Positions 44,634-56,228 of a DNA stretch of 64,000 nucleotides are shown here, piece after piece. Origin of the DNA: Alentia gelatinosa (Eukaryota; Annelida; Polychaeta; Phyllodocida; Polynoidae). The stretch lies in contig OX465580.1 of NCBI GenBank assembly GCA_950022655.1, positions 43,770,028 to 43,834,027 on the forward strand, read 5' to 3'. The position numbers were made by a program, and so were the translations under genes. Under the pieces are notes generated by a model. That model saw only the letters and a program-made list of their open reading frames with translations. It did no database searches and had not been told where the DNA came from. Each line of letters starts with the position of its first letter. The stretch's first letter is position 1.

Positions 44634-45119
44634 ATGACTCGGAGAATAAAGATTATATCATTACACTGGCCTATATGAAATTTCAGACTTGGCATATGTA
44701 GATTTAGATCATCGCATAGGCCTTAGTCTCAGCTTTATAAAGAATTGTTTGCATAAAAAAATAGACTGTTATTGATAATACAAGCGCTTAAAACATCTAA
44801 GGCAGGCAACAGCTCAAACAATGTTTTTTTGCCACGCCTCCGGCAATTTATGCGATGACCTTGACATTGACTGCGCTTCTTCCCAGTTCACTAGACTGTC
44901 ATAAGGCTGTCACAAGGCTCTACGACATGTCCACAATTAAATAGCTTAAGTATGTGAAATCAATAACATGCAAAATTTCACTCACTTTCCATGGGAATTC
45001 AGCCATGAAACATTAACACAAGTTTGGGAAACATAATTATAACCACGGACTTGTAACGGGTCATCCAAATCCGTAATATAACTTATTATAATCACGGACC
45101 TATAATCAGGCATGGAAAA

Positions 45120-45450
45120 TCAAGATTTTGAAAATATTCCCATCACACCAAGCCTTAATAAACTATTTCATTGACGATTCCAAGACACTTCCTAAATAGA
45201 ACAGTTGAAATTATAGTCCTAAGTGTGCTGGGGGTTTCTAAACAATTGGCAAATTTTGGGTCACTTTGGGTGAGGTCTGGAGTCAGATTTCCCTCATTTT
45301 CATGGTATTGACATGGAAAATCAAGATTTTGACATTATTTCCACCACATTCCACCTTGAAAAACTATTTCATTAAAAGGTCCAAGTAAATACCTATACAG
45401 AAAAGTTGGAATTATGGTGCTAAGTCTGGTAAATGTTGTAGAGAAATGTA
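45120..45450. repeat. Tandem duplication, about 193 bp
   Basis: GGAAAATCAAGATTTTGA at 45114 and 45306, each followed by CACCTT-like and AAACTATTTCATT words; the copies are clearly diverged. Confidence 0.6.
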
Positions 45451-45782
45451 AACAATTTATCTGAATGTTCTGATTATGCTGATGCTGCCAGCCGTGACTG
45501 TGGCGATCCTGGTTGCGAAATTTTGAACTAACGCCAAATGACAGTAGTGCCATCTAGTGGCTGTTATTGGAACCCTAACAATGCAGAGGCACTCATAGAT
45601 ATGCCAGAGGTGGGTTGTTTCTAATCCAGGGCCCTGTTTTTCAGTCACGACAATCGTTCTGAATGACACGTTTCAGCTGTCAGTGTCCTATAGACGCGAC
45701 ATTTTAGAGGATCGGCCAATGCTCCTCGCTCAATGAAGCGTAAGTCGGTTTTAGGTGTGCTATAGTACCAACAATCGTAGGT

Positions 45783-46141
45783 TTAGAAGTCGAAAATGTC
45801 TTCCAACATGTCGTTACCAATGACACCTCTGTACATGTCATAGAGGCCTCTGACAGCACTGTGACAGTGAGGCATCATTTACAAAATTTAGATAAATGCT
45901 ATTTTTCAATGAAATAACGCGAAAATTTTGATGATATTCTTCTAGCCAAAGAAAAACTATATAATAGTTAATATCATAACTATTATAAAACATCCTAACT
46001 ATTTTGGATTACAATGGAGGCGTCAATGACGTCACTGTGGATATTGTAAAAGTGCCTGTGTACCACAGGGGTGAAAATGATACTGCAGCAGCATATCTCA
46101 AGGCATGCATTTGATATTATGCAGCGTAGCGAAAGGGTTAA
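45783..46141 (-). mobile_element. Possible degenerate piggyBac-type MITE
   Basis: The complement of 46119-46141 reads TTAACCCTTTCGCTACGCTG, a good piggyBac-like end. At the other side TGAGGCATCATTT (45871-45883) resembles the sequence that follows the palindromes in the other MITEs, but no matching TTAA was found, so the left boundary is a guess. Confidence 0.35.
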
Positions 46142-46247
46142 AACTAATTTAACAATTACTGTTACTAAAAATGATATTTTTCTTTAATGCATACTCATTA
46201 AAACATTACAACCACATAGATTATATTCATTGAAAAGTTATTCAGAT

Positions 46248-46310
46248 GTAAGGCTTGGAAAAATTACTGCCCGCGGCTACGCCTTGGGCAGTAATTTTTC
46301 CAAGCCTTAC
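46248..46310. repeat. Perfect hairpin, 25-bp arms, 13-nt loop
   Basis: GTAAGGCTTGGAAAAATTAC and the five bases after it (46248-46272) are exactly complementary to 46286-46310. The loop is GCGGCTACGCCTT. Three CAACCTGGGCAGTAA repeats follow at 46405-46455 and share GGGCAGTAA with the arm. Confidence 0.95.
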
Positions 46311-47636
46311 CTCGTAACTTTGACTTATTTCCACTGGTACGTGGTTTCCCTATTCCTTCAATTGTCGGCTAATATCGATAAACACCGAATGTCTATGAAC
46401 GTCAACCTGGGCAGTAAACGTCAACCTGGGCAGTAACTTCAACCTGGGCAGTAAACAAAAGTTATTCCACCCCCAGCAGCGTTAAGTAATCATAGGTTGT
46501 TCGCTCATAGGTATATAGGAATACTACTTCTAGGTAAGAAGATAGTGTATAGTGATCGGCTTAATGCATTAGACGGGCAATAATTGATTTATTTAACCCA
46601 CATAGACTATCTTTATGTTACTATGTATAGTAATAACACATTTGAGACTAATTTTATAGTGTGTAAGGTAATATGTTAACAATACAGAAACTTGGAAATT
46701 ATCTTAAAACATTTGTTGACGTATACGCCCTATTATTTGTCTGATAAACAGGTGAAATCTCTATGACCTATGTTACATGTGGAGGGGTGATAATAGGACA
46801 CTTCACAAGTTCCGGGCCTTTTCCGTAAAGAACCAACAACATTTCTATATTTGTCGTAACGGCCAACATTTTTTGCGGCGACCCCGTATGGCAGGCTACG
46901 ACACCGTCTATAGGACAGCGGCCATCTTTTGTCGTCCATTATGTCGTGGATTTGCTGGACGATCGTAGGGTATAGTCGGCCGATGTTGTCCTGACTGAAA
47001 AACAGGGCCCAGGTCAACCAAGTCTATGCTATAATCGCCCCAAATATCAAGAAGATCGGCTGCTCAGATCTGTCAATATTTACGTTTGAATTTGAAATAT
47101 TGGGCTAGACTTGCAATGTCCAAGTTTGATAGAACCTAAGACAATATATATTTGTTGTAACAACCGACACTTTTAGCGGCGATCCCTCATGGTGCGCTGC
47201 AACACTGTATAAAGGACACCGGCCATCTTTTGTTGTCCATAATGTTCGCTGGACGATCTTAGGCTATCGTTGGCCGATCTTGTCATGACTGAAAAACAGG
47301 GCCCAGTTTTATTACTATGTCTTTAAAGGCTTTGCTTTTGTATTTACCCCAGTGTGTAATTAGAGGCGAACAAATGTGTTTTGCAGCATCTCACAGTGCT
47401 GCCTTGTCTAAATATACAAAAACAAAGAGATGCTGCATGCGGTTATGTCATTCATCTAATTTGCTGCATCAGTATACGAAAAGAATCACTTTCAGAAATT
47501 GTCTTCATTGTTATCTTCTTTAAAAGACATTATTTCAGTCTGTTAACAACAGATCTTCCATAAAATATATGATATATAACTTCTTCCTGTGACCATAGTC
47601 GTTATTCTCATAGCATAAACTGGCGGTCACTTCACT

Positions 47637-47885
47637 CTAGACTTGCGTTCCTTTTGGGGACATCTCAAGCAGACCTTGCCTCTGATGTCTTGGCTTCTGC
47701 ATTCGTTTCCATTTGCTTGCAACAATGAAGAAGACGAAGGGGTTGACAAGTGTGTCCAGTTTGGCGATGAAGCTGGAGACGATGTAGGCCCATTTAGGGA
47801 CGGGGAGGTTAGAGATTGACATGAAGGACAGGATGGCGTATGGAGTCCATACAAAGATGAAACACACACAATGCAGAAGAGAGAT
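47637..47885 (-). CDS. Opsin-type GPCR, last exon (TM6-TM7)
   Basis: After the acceptor TTTCATTACAG the exon reads ISLLHCVCFIFVWTPYAILS (TM6 with WxPY), then WAYIVSSFIAKLDTLVNPF (TM7) and a basic C-tail ending at a stop at 47637. The Lys in FIAKLDT (codon 47762-47760) sits where opsins bind retinal. NPFVF replaces the usual NPxxY (Phe for Tyr). The intron phase is 0 and matches the upstream exon. The cytoplasmic tail is short (about 25 residues). The branch of opsins is not clear from this part. Confidence 0.85.
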   Translation of the reverse strand: MSLLHCVCFIFVWTPYAILSFMSISNLPVPKWAYIVSSFIAKLDTLVNPFVFFIVASKWKRMQKPRHQRQGLLEMSPKGTQV

Positions 47886-48109
47886 CTGTAATGAAATCAA
47901 AATAAACGCATTCATTAGACGTAAGCTTTTGGTGCTTTTATAACAAGGACTTCGATCTTCTCATGTTAATAATCCAATGCTCTGTATAGAGCTGATAAGG
48001 TTTGACTATGATATAGCCAAGAGCATTTGCGTGGAAAAGGGCCAAAATGTACTGATCGGATCTTCTGAACTAAGTAGGACACTATCGTCTTTTTGAACTT
48101 TGACTGTAA

Positions 48110-48560
48110 AGCCCCGCACCTACCAACGCTGATTCTGCTGTCAATTTATGCCTTTATGATTGACCTCTCGATTGGAATAGGGAGCCAAAGTGAACGTGCT
48201 GAAACCACAGATACCTGTTTATAAAACACCATTTTCAGATATAGGCACTCAGTGCTTTGACTATGTAGGTTCAAGATTATATGCATCATTCTCCAATCTT
48301 TTAGATCCATATTTTTGATAAACTTAACAACTGTCGTCGGAGCTTCGAGACAGTTATTCAGAGACGATAGTAGTAAACTACACTTCAAAAGTAACAAACA
48401 AGACCAAAAACAAAAGTCTAGCCTCAAACCCCCAGTTTTATTACTAAGCCTAGTCCTTACTGGCCACTGGAAATGGTGTTTTGTAAACGGGTATCTGTGG
48501 TTTCAGCGGCTTTACTTTGGCTCCCTATAAAAATTTCATCGGGAGGTAAGACACATTTGT
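48110..48560. mobile_element. MITE with about 70-bp inverted ends
   Basis: AGGGAGCCAAAGT ... CTGAAACCACAGATACC ... AAAACACCATTT (48178-48236) is matched by the inverted strand at 48468-48530. A diverged copy of the outer segment (CACCAACACCGATTCTCGT) is found at 53225-53290. It lies in the opsin intron. Confidence 0.65.
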
Positions 48561-48615
48561 AGCAGTGTACCACACTTTTATGACTGACTCTATGGGAGTC
48601 TTCAATGATTATGGC

Positions 48616-48735
48616 CATTGGGGGGGGGGGGGGGGACGTTTTTTTTTGTTATTCCAAGGGGGGGGGGGGGGCAATTTTTTTCTGTATTTCCATGGGAGGG
48701 GCCAACTTTTTTTCACTATTTCTGCAGGGGGGTCT
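48616..48735. repeat. G-run/T-run low-complexity tract
   Basis: Two long G runs (14-15 bases) alternate with T runs, three diverged copies of GGGG-CNTTTTTTT-TATTTC-like units. Typical of replication slippage; not coding. Confidence 0.8.
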
Positions 48736-49059
48736 GTGTTTTTAGCTAAATAATAAAACAGGCTCCCATCTTTCTGTTCAATGACAAGAATTGATATTTG
48801 TAATGAAATGCATTCATATCATATCACAAGTAATAAGCTTAGCTGTACTACTAATTAATTAACATATGAGATAACTATAGTTGTATTACTTGTTACAGTC
48901 CTGTTTCTCTACTCGGAGATGAGTGTGCACCCTCCACTCAGTCTGGCTGACCGATGCAGAAGGAGACAACAGTGGATTACACTTGTCCCAGAATCAATGT
49001 TATCTCATAAGATCATTAGTCTTTTCTTATAACCCAATGTGCACCACTCCACTTTAGAT

Positions 49060-51050
49060 GATGCGCAATCATATTGCGCAATTGCAGTGCAACCTGACTG
49101 AAAAGTGTAGTGCACAATTGCGCAATTTGATTGTAGATTTTTGATGCAATCTTTTTGCAGAGTTTTGATGCAATTTTATTGCAGAGTTTTGATACATTCT
49201 ATTTCCAGCTTTATGATGGCCTCCTGTTGCACTTATGTGAAAGCATATATTTCAAGCTTTAATTATCTTAATCATATTGAACCCTGCTGATCTACTCTGA
49301 TATTTGCAAGTTCAGGAAAAGCATTGCAGGTTTTAGAACAGAGCAACTCATGTCGAGTACCACTCAGGCCTCAGTTGATAGAATTCTTTTCCTATAAAAC
49401 ATTCATGGCATGGAATGCATTATGAAGAAAGAACTCTTCTCATCACATTTCCACCACCTCACAGACAGGTGGTTGCCCCTGTGTAAGTACTTAGACACTG
49501 TCGGAGATTTACCAGTGTGTCTAGGGCAATAACCTGAAAAGTGGTGTTTAAAGTATGCATGGTTCAATATGTGCATAAATGCCAGTTTTTAGATCATGAA
49601 AGTGTCACATATTAAATAACACATGATTTGGATAATTATCATGCATCAAACTTTTAAATTCATCATAAAATGAACTCGAGGTTCAAGATTATGATGGAAT
49701 ACAATGTTAACTCACAGTGCAATCAAGTGCAAAACAAATGCAGAAGTAGTAGTGCAATGGTTATGATGGTGCAGTTGCACATGTAATAGATATTCTGTGT
49801 GAGGGATGTCTCAATAGCTTTCAATATCAACTTGGTAAAAATGTAAATATCAATGAAGTATTGTAATTTACAAAAGGAAGACATTTTGGTTACTTCAATG
49901 CAATCATTTATATTTACAGGAGGAAAACATCATGTATACTGCAGTGCAATCAAACAGCAATGAATATTCAGTATCAAGGTGCAAAATTATTGATGGTCAG
50001 ATTACAGATCTTTAAAAGAAGTTATCATATATCTATGTAAACATCAACTGGAATACTGGCAAGGAATATATTACCATCATAACAGTGCATGGGAAATTGC
50101 ATTTTTATGATGCTACACAAAGCATGTTAACTGCAATGATTAAGCGATTGCAGTATCATGATGGTTTGTTGCAGACTATGATGTTTGGCTGCAAGATGTG
50201 TGCATACTAGGACATATAGTTAGGTAATCCTCAGAATATACCTGTATCATAAGTGTAATTGGATGTGCACAGTAGTTTAGAATTTTATAAAAAACAGACA
50301 TATGTTTGACAGTGCAGACAAACTGCAAAATATTTGATGCGTGGAAGCGCAAAGATATTGATGGAATTATTGCAGTTCAATAATCAATATTGTCTTTGTG
50401 ACCAATTGTGTTCATAATCATTTCATCTAGACCTGTATTGAATCAAAAATGATTCTTGAAAAAACTGTCATTTGTCAGAAAATGTCATCTTAGGAAAATA
50501 GTGCAATTAATCTGCAAAGGGGTTGCAGATCAAAAGAGCAATTGTTTTGATGGATTCATCACACAGTATAAAGGAATGGATATTTTCATTTATTCAAGAA
50601 GTGAAATAGTCATTAGGCGAAATATCATGGAAAGTCAACCAAATATTGTATCTTTACCAGAGGGAAACAGCATGTATAGTACAATGCAATCAAACAGCAA
50701 TGCAGATTCATTATAAAAATGCAAAATATTTGATGGTCAGATTGCAGTTTTATTTGAAAAAAATCACTTATGTAGATTATGATATGCCAGCATTGCCAAT
50801 TAGTTCTTACAAAAGGTGGAAAATATAACCCTGTGAATATATACTGGAACATAGGCTAGGAATATACTACAATCATAAAAGTTTATGGGAAATTGCACTT
50901 CTATGATGGTACAGAGCCAGAGTGTGACTGCAATCACGAAGCGTGTTAAGTGCAATCACTCAGGGATTGCAGTTCTATGGCAACTGGTTACAGACTTATG
51001 ATGATCAGCTGCAGGATGTGTGCACACTGGGAACACCTGTGAATTAGGAG
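49060..51050. repeat. TGCAAT / GATGGT-rich repeat region with 720-bp duplication
   Basis: TTGCAG, TGCAAT and ATGATGG words recur every few tens of bases. A longer duplication links 49920-50250 with 50650-51020 (ATGCAATCAAACAGCAATG, TTGATGGTCAGATT, GGGAAATTGCA), diverged. No gene. Confidence 0.55.
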
Positions 51051-52761
51051 CATTTACTACAATATCAAGTGTTACAAAACGCCCCTGTTGCTGCTTACTT
51101 CAATAACATCACTATATTTATGGAAGAGCACTATGAGCAAGGGGAACTCTACATTGAGTACTCTAGTTGATCTACTCATATCAAGGATACCACACACCAC
51201 TGCCATAATGTCCTTATTTGCATGTTAATGATACCCCTACCAGAAAGAGTGAAGGTCTACCAATAGAGGGCACAAATCAAGAAAACAGTTGCTGCTGGAT
51301 ATTTGAATGTGAACAATCAAGTCTAGATAAGTGACTTTAGTGAGAATTAGGTCCTAGGTTCTAGGAGGTAAAGCTTTATAATTAATCATATAGGTACAGG
51401 AGTATATATCTACTAGCTGCCAACAATAGCGTTGTTTAGGCAAGGGTTTCATTCCTGATTTCAGATTAGATCATGAGTAGAACCTTACAAATATAGAGAC
51501 TAGGATCATCAACTCCCACTATCATCATATTAACTTATAGCACTGCAGCTAACCTCAACCAGTTGGCATTGTGCTTGATGATATTACTCTTCTAGCATTT
51601 GCATGTACTTGTATGCAGAACCTCAAAGGAACACTAAGTATCAGGTTGGAGAGTTAAATGACACCCCAGCCTTGCTTTGAACATGTCAGTGGGGAATCCC
51701 AAATGTTGCAGCAGGAAAGGCTTTGTGCTGGACTTGTTGGCAAAACTAATATAATGCTATGACCAGTGTGTCCACAAATTAAATTGTATATAGCAATGAG
51801 AAAATTGTTAACCTATATTCATAATCTTCTGATACCTCACCTGTATTCCATGATGTTTAAAACCTGGTAGAAAGACCTCATTTCAATCATCTGGGGAACA
51901 CAGTTTCACAGATATTGGAAGACTCCACAGGAATACAGTTCTCTCCTAGTCTGCCTATGCTATCTGGAGCTCCTCAAGACAATGAGACCAAGGTCTGGTA
52001 TAGTAGTAGCAGCATGTAGAAATGCTAATTAAAGGACATCACAACTATGACTGGGAATAGCTACTTGGTGAAGGCAAGCTCTGCAAATGGTCCATAGCAG
52101 CATTGCCTATATATACTTGGAACATCATAAGTTACCTATAACTAGCAAAAAAAAAGAGAAAAAATCAAAACCCTCATAGCACATGTATCACAAGAACTTT
52201 TCAATGGTCACATTAAAAGCAGTTTACAATCCGAGCCTGAGGATGACAATGAGCCAGAAAAGATTGTTATATGAGAAGTATCTTCAGAAGACAATTTTCC
52301 CTCATCAGATGAAGAGAGTGTGTTCATACCACGAACAACACATCAAATGACAAAATTTGGGCAGTGTTCCATAAAAGCAAATTTCAGTTATGCACATACC
52401 AATATGTCCCATCGAAAGTGTGACCACTACCATTTAATTTGAAAATTGACAGAATGTAACAGAGTTTCTTTTAAGGTAAAGGCGGAAAGCCTTATAAAAA
52501 AAAGGCCGCACCGATATGCCATGATAAGATCCAACATGTTGAATTTTTCGTGGTCAATTGGTGTGTATCGGCCTATTTTGACACAACAATCTCTCTTACA
52601 TGTGAAATTCTCGGTGGGAAATTATAAAATTTCGGAATCAGGTAGACTGCATAGAGATATAAATCGCTGTAAATACAACATTATATGATTAAAGGCCTGG
52701 TTCCAAATAGACGATTTTAGGCTGTAGTGAACCTGACTAAAGAAACAAAAAACACTCTTGC
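51051..52761. other. No gene seen
   Basis: AT-rich intron-like sequence. A broken acidic frame near 52230-52340 (FPSSDEESVF) vaguely recalls transposase N-termini but is too short to use. Confidence 0.35.
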
Positions 52762-53214
52762 TTAAAGGCATATCCTACATTTCAAGGTGTAGCCACCTGT
52801 ATATATTGTCAATTTCAGTCAAAACTGGTTGATGGGATTCCTTCTTCATCCGAAGGAGTAGATATCACGTTTATTTAAATGTACTGAAAAATATGGTTTT
52901 CTTCAATTCTTTAAAAAGCAACGACAGTTACCTCTGATTTTAAACTGAAATGTGTAGTATTATATATCTACTACATTCTCTGAAAGTTTTAAGAAAAAGA
53001 CATGGGTTTTACTAAGTGAAAAGTAACTTTAGGGAATTTCCATGTAGTCTATTATATCATCCCTAAATCAAACTCTAAATCAAAATCTAGCAAGGTGACC
53101 CCCGATTTTAAAGTTAGTAATGTGTTCCACAACACTCAGAGATTATCATATTAGATTTTCAGTATATTGACATGGGCTTTAAGTTTTAAGCCAAATTGTC
53201 CGATATGCCTTTAA
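52762..53214. mobile_element. TTAA-flanked MITE, AGGCATATC ends
   Basis: TTAAAGGCATATCCTAC at the left and GTCCGATATGCCTTTAA at the right, with TTAA at both edges (52762-52765, 53211-53214). TTAA duplication with an AGG start suits Kolobok-like or diverged piggyBac transposons. 453 bp, non-coding, in the opsin intron. Confidence 0.7.
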
Positions 53215-53367
53215 GACCCTACACCCACCAACACCGATTCTCGTCCCGATAGGCCCTACGATTGACTTCCCGAATGGAATCAAAATTTTATCAAGAGGTC
53301 TGACAAAATCGTTATAGGTAAGGAATTCGTCACCCATAGTCTCATGGAATCGAACACAACAAACCAA

Positions 53368-54091
53368 GGGCCAGTTTTTCAGTCGTGACCACATGTGATA
53401 GTGACCAGTTAGTGACCGTTTTGAGAGTATCGGGTTCCAGAGACAAATGGTCATGATAATAGTGACCATTTTGAGAGGTAAAAGGTCTTGGTCACTGTTT
53501 TGTGTTCCAGAGTCGTGACCATTTGGTGACTATTTGGACCAAATGGTGACAGGGTCAGACATGTCATATATGCATGATATTCATACTAAAAATTAACAGA
53601 TATTTGCAGTGGGGGATTCTATATGGATGTCATACCTTTAACCCAAATTATATGATTTTCCAATGATTATTTTATTCATACGAATTGTTTCATCAAAGCC
53701 AGTCACAACTACTGACACTGCTCTGCTTGACTGCCTTGTATACATCCTACTGCAGTACTTGACCCTAGGTTGGTATGATAATCTCATACTTGATTGGCAT
53801 ATTTCATTTTATACATTTTCCCTGCATCAAATGAAACAATATTTACTGTGATGAATGATCCATGACTGTTATATCTAATTCCCAAATTTCATAATTTTCT
53901 GTTGAGCAGTATGCATGTGATACATGTTTTTGTTTTTGAATGAGCCTTGGGCCAACAGTGATCATAAGAGCCCAACAGTGACCGGGTCTGAGGAACAATT
54001 TGTGGTCATGATCACTATTATGGTCTCCCAAGCAGTCACTCATTTTTCGATCACAGGTAATACAGATATCGCTGTCTCAAAAACAGGACCC
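53368..54091. mobile_element. TIR element, GGGCCAGTTTTTCAG ends
   Basis: The left GGGCCAGTTTTTCAGTC pairs with the right CTCAAAAACAGGACCC in inverted orientation. GTGACCA / TGGTCAC words recur near both ends. Its TIR resembles that of 45629-47304, so both may be mobilised by the same unseen transposase. Confidence 0.6.
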
Positions 54092-54167
54092 AAGATTCAG
54101 ATACTAGATAATTAGACAAGCTTTTAAATATGATTAAAAAAGAAACTATGGCAGCTCATTGACTTAC

Positions 54168-54499
54168 AATGGTGACTTGATAATCCTTTCTAAATCGTCG
54201 GGGCATCTTTTTTCTAGAATTGTCGAGCTGCCTGGTGGACCGGCGCACTGCTGAAATGATGCGGTAATAGATGACCGACATGGTGACGATGGGTAGGAGG
54301 TAGCCGAAAAGGACAAGGCCAGAAGTGTAGACCGCAGGTAGTGTGTACCACTCTAGGGAACATGCCATGTTGTGAGGCTCCAGTGCATAGGAACCGGCGC
54401 CCAAGGCGGGAGGTAGAGCCCAAATCATGCCATATACGTAGCTCAGAAAGAGAGCCAGGAAAATTCCAACACGAATAACGGCCGAATTATGACGAGAGA
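54168..54499 (-). CDS. Opsin-type GPCR, middle exon (TM4-TM5)
   Basis: The exon starts after TAAATTTTCAG and ends at the donor GTAAGT (54167-54162). It encodes IRVGIFLALFLSYVYGMIWA (TM4), the extracellular loop LGAGSYALEPHNMACSLEWY, with the opsin-typical G-S-Y-x-L-E-P and C-S-x-x-W pattern, and TM5 GLVLFGYLLPIVTMSVIYY, then a basic third intracellular loop. Joins in frame to 47885. The exons for TM1-TM3 with the DRY motif were not found up to 58 kb. Confidence 0.85.
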
Positions 54500-55277
54500 C
54501 TGAAAATTTAGGGGAAAAAACACACATACAGCAACGCATTCATGTTATTCATAGCAAACTTGTAAACGGTCTAAGTGTGGTAGTTGAAGCAGTAGAAGTA
54601 GTACAAGTTCAGAAATTCAAGCAGTATTGTAGTTAATCTTCTTTATTATATAGTAGCAGCCCAACCTTACAGCTAACGTTCTAGGTTAAAACCAAATTAA
54701 GTCTGTTCATTTGCGCACAAGTTTCCTCCTGTTTATTTAACACCTTTTAACAATATTTGTCACACTATCCTATTTACTGTCATAGCTAGTATGACAAATA
54801 CCTAGAGATAAAATCAGGATTTTATATAAAAAACAACTTAAAGGTACTGCAAATATATACATTGTTGTTTTACCGTTCATCGCGGCCTAGCGGTGTGTAG
54901 CTTAATTATGAAATGACCGGATACCCAAATATTTTATGTGTACTGACAACGTATGGCTAGACATAAACTTATCTTGATGACAATAACATCTTTCTCTTCT
55001 GGTATGTATCTAGATGCTAATAACACATTTACAATATAATAGATTATTGTATGCAGTTTGAATCTTCATAAAGAATTTAGTACAATGTTGCGCCTATTTC
55101 CAAGTGAACGGTTCGAGTTTGATATACCGTTTGATAGTGAATAACCTTATGTATGGATGAGGCTTTATACAATCATATACAATGTACTAGCTAGTTTCCT
55201 AGATTACTAAATGAATAATCGTACTTCATATACACAATCCTAACAAATAGTCTTAAGTGTAAAATAAATGAACCATG

Positions 55278-55281
<4 letters not shown>
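54500..55281. other. No gene seen
   Basis: AT-rich; presumably an opsin intron upstream of the TM4-TM5 exon. No TM1-TM3 exon recognised. Confidence 0.4.
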
Positions 55282-55321
<40 letters not shown>

Positions 55322-55577
55322 TCTGTGTTGTGAGACCTTAAATAAATGGCTCAGCAGCACCTGGAATTTTTTTTGTTTTTTTGCTTCGGAGGTTATATAA
55401 AAAATTTCGAGGCGTACTGAGGACGTCTGTCCTGGCTGAGGGTGAGCGGTGAAGAGAGGGTTAGAGGGTTGTCTCGATCCCGCACCTCGACTCCCTCACG
55501 TGGGTTGATCCTCTGCGATCCTAGAGGGACTGATGAACCTCACTGCCTCTGCCGACCTCTGGTGGATCTGTAGGTGG

Positions 55578-56219
55578 TTACTCCCTTTCTGCGCCAATGG
55601 CATGTAAGCATTTAGGTTTCTCTTTAGCAATAGACACTTTACCTGATTCCAATTCTGAACGAACAATAGCATCCATTTGAACCTTAAATACAGGATTGGT
55701 TATGCTGTCATAATTAAAGGAATCATAAATACCAGAAAAAACATTGTCCACGATTTTAAAACCATGTAAGACTCCGTTAAATACATATTCTGCGTCTGGA
55801 TCGTTGATAGTATAACCATAACAATGGTCCCAGAAAATGCAGGGTTTTAGATCGTAAGACACGCCGTTTAGTTCATGATTTCCTGGGCAATTGAAAAGGC
55901 AAGGGCGAGGTACAACAGTATGATGATTACTTTGACCCAAAGAGTACGAATCACTTGAAACCTGAGTATAGCTAACTATAGTATTATTACCAGTTGTACT
56001 CCCATTGCTAACAATAGGTTGACATACATTTCCAGCAACATCTTCTGTGAAAACATCGGTGAAATCAACACTGGTTAAAATAGGTAAGTCAGGACTTTCA
56101 AAAGCCTTTGATGTATTGCATACAAAGGAAACATTAGAATTTTCATGGACAACATGGTTAATATCGCTAACAATATCTGCACATAGTCCTGTTCCGGAGG
56201 GAAAAAACGAGTTAGAATA
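55578..56219 (-). CDS. Ngaro-like linker ORF up to the RT border
   Basis: The frame, the same as the gag frame, is open for about 213 codons from just after a second stop (TAG) to 55578. It includes CLFNCPGNHELNGVSYD, VDNVFSGIYDSFNYDSITNP and KPKCLHAIGAERE. The last residues match the sequence just before RT in this class (KP-x-x-x-x-A-L/I-GA), so RT and later domains were deleted at this point. Confidence 0.55.
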   Translation of the reverse strand, partial: YSNSFFPSGTGLCADIVSDINHVVHENSNVSFVCNTSKAFESPDLPILTSVDFTDVFTEDVAGNVCQPIVSNGSTTGNNTIVSYTQVSSDSYSLGQSNHHTVVPRPCLFNCPGNHELNGVSYDLKPCIFWDHCYGYTINDPDAEYVFNGVLHGFKIVDNVFSGIYDSFNYDSITNPVFKVQMDAIVRSELESGKVSIAKEKPKCLHAIGAERE

Positions 56220-56228
56220 CTATAATTG

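Larger units (their letters stand above)
45629..47304. mobile_element. TIR element, GGGCCCTGTTTTTCAG ends, doubled right end
   Basis: Left end at 45629. Inverted right ends finish at 47010 and again at 47304; the last 150-165 bp before each (GGCCATCTTTTGT, GCTGGACGATC) are paralogous. The larger unit contains a piggyBac end and a perfect hairpin. No transposase and no clear TSD. Confidence 0.6.

Noticed and set aside
48565..48753. Gly/Phe-rich 62-residue ORF
   Set aside because: Encoded by G-run/T-run low-complexity sequence.
52230..52340. Acidic SSDEES-type frame as a piggyBac transposase N-terminus
   Set aside because: Too short, contains stops, and nothing of the catalytic core follows.
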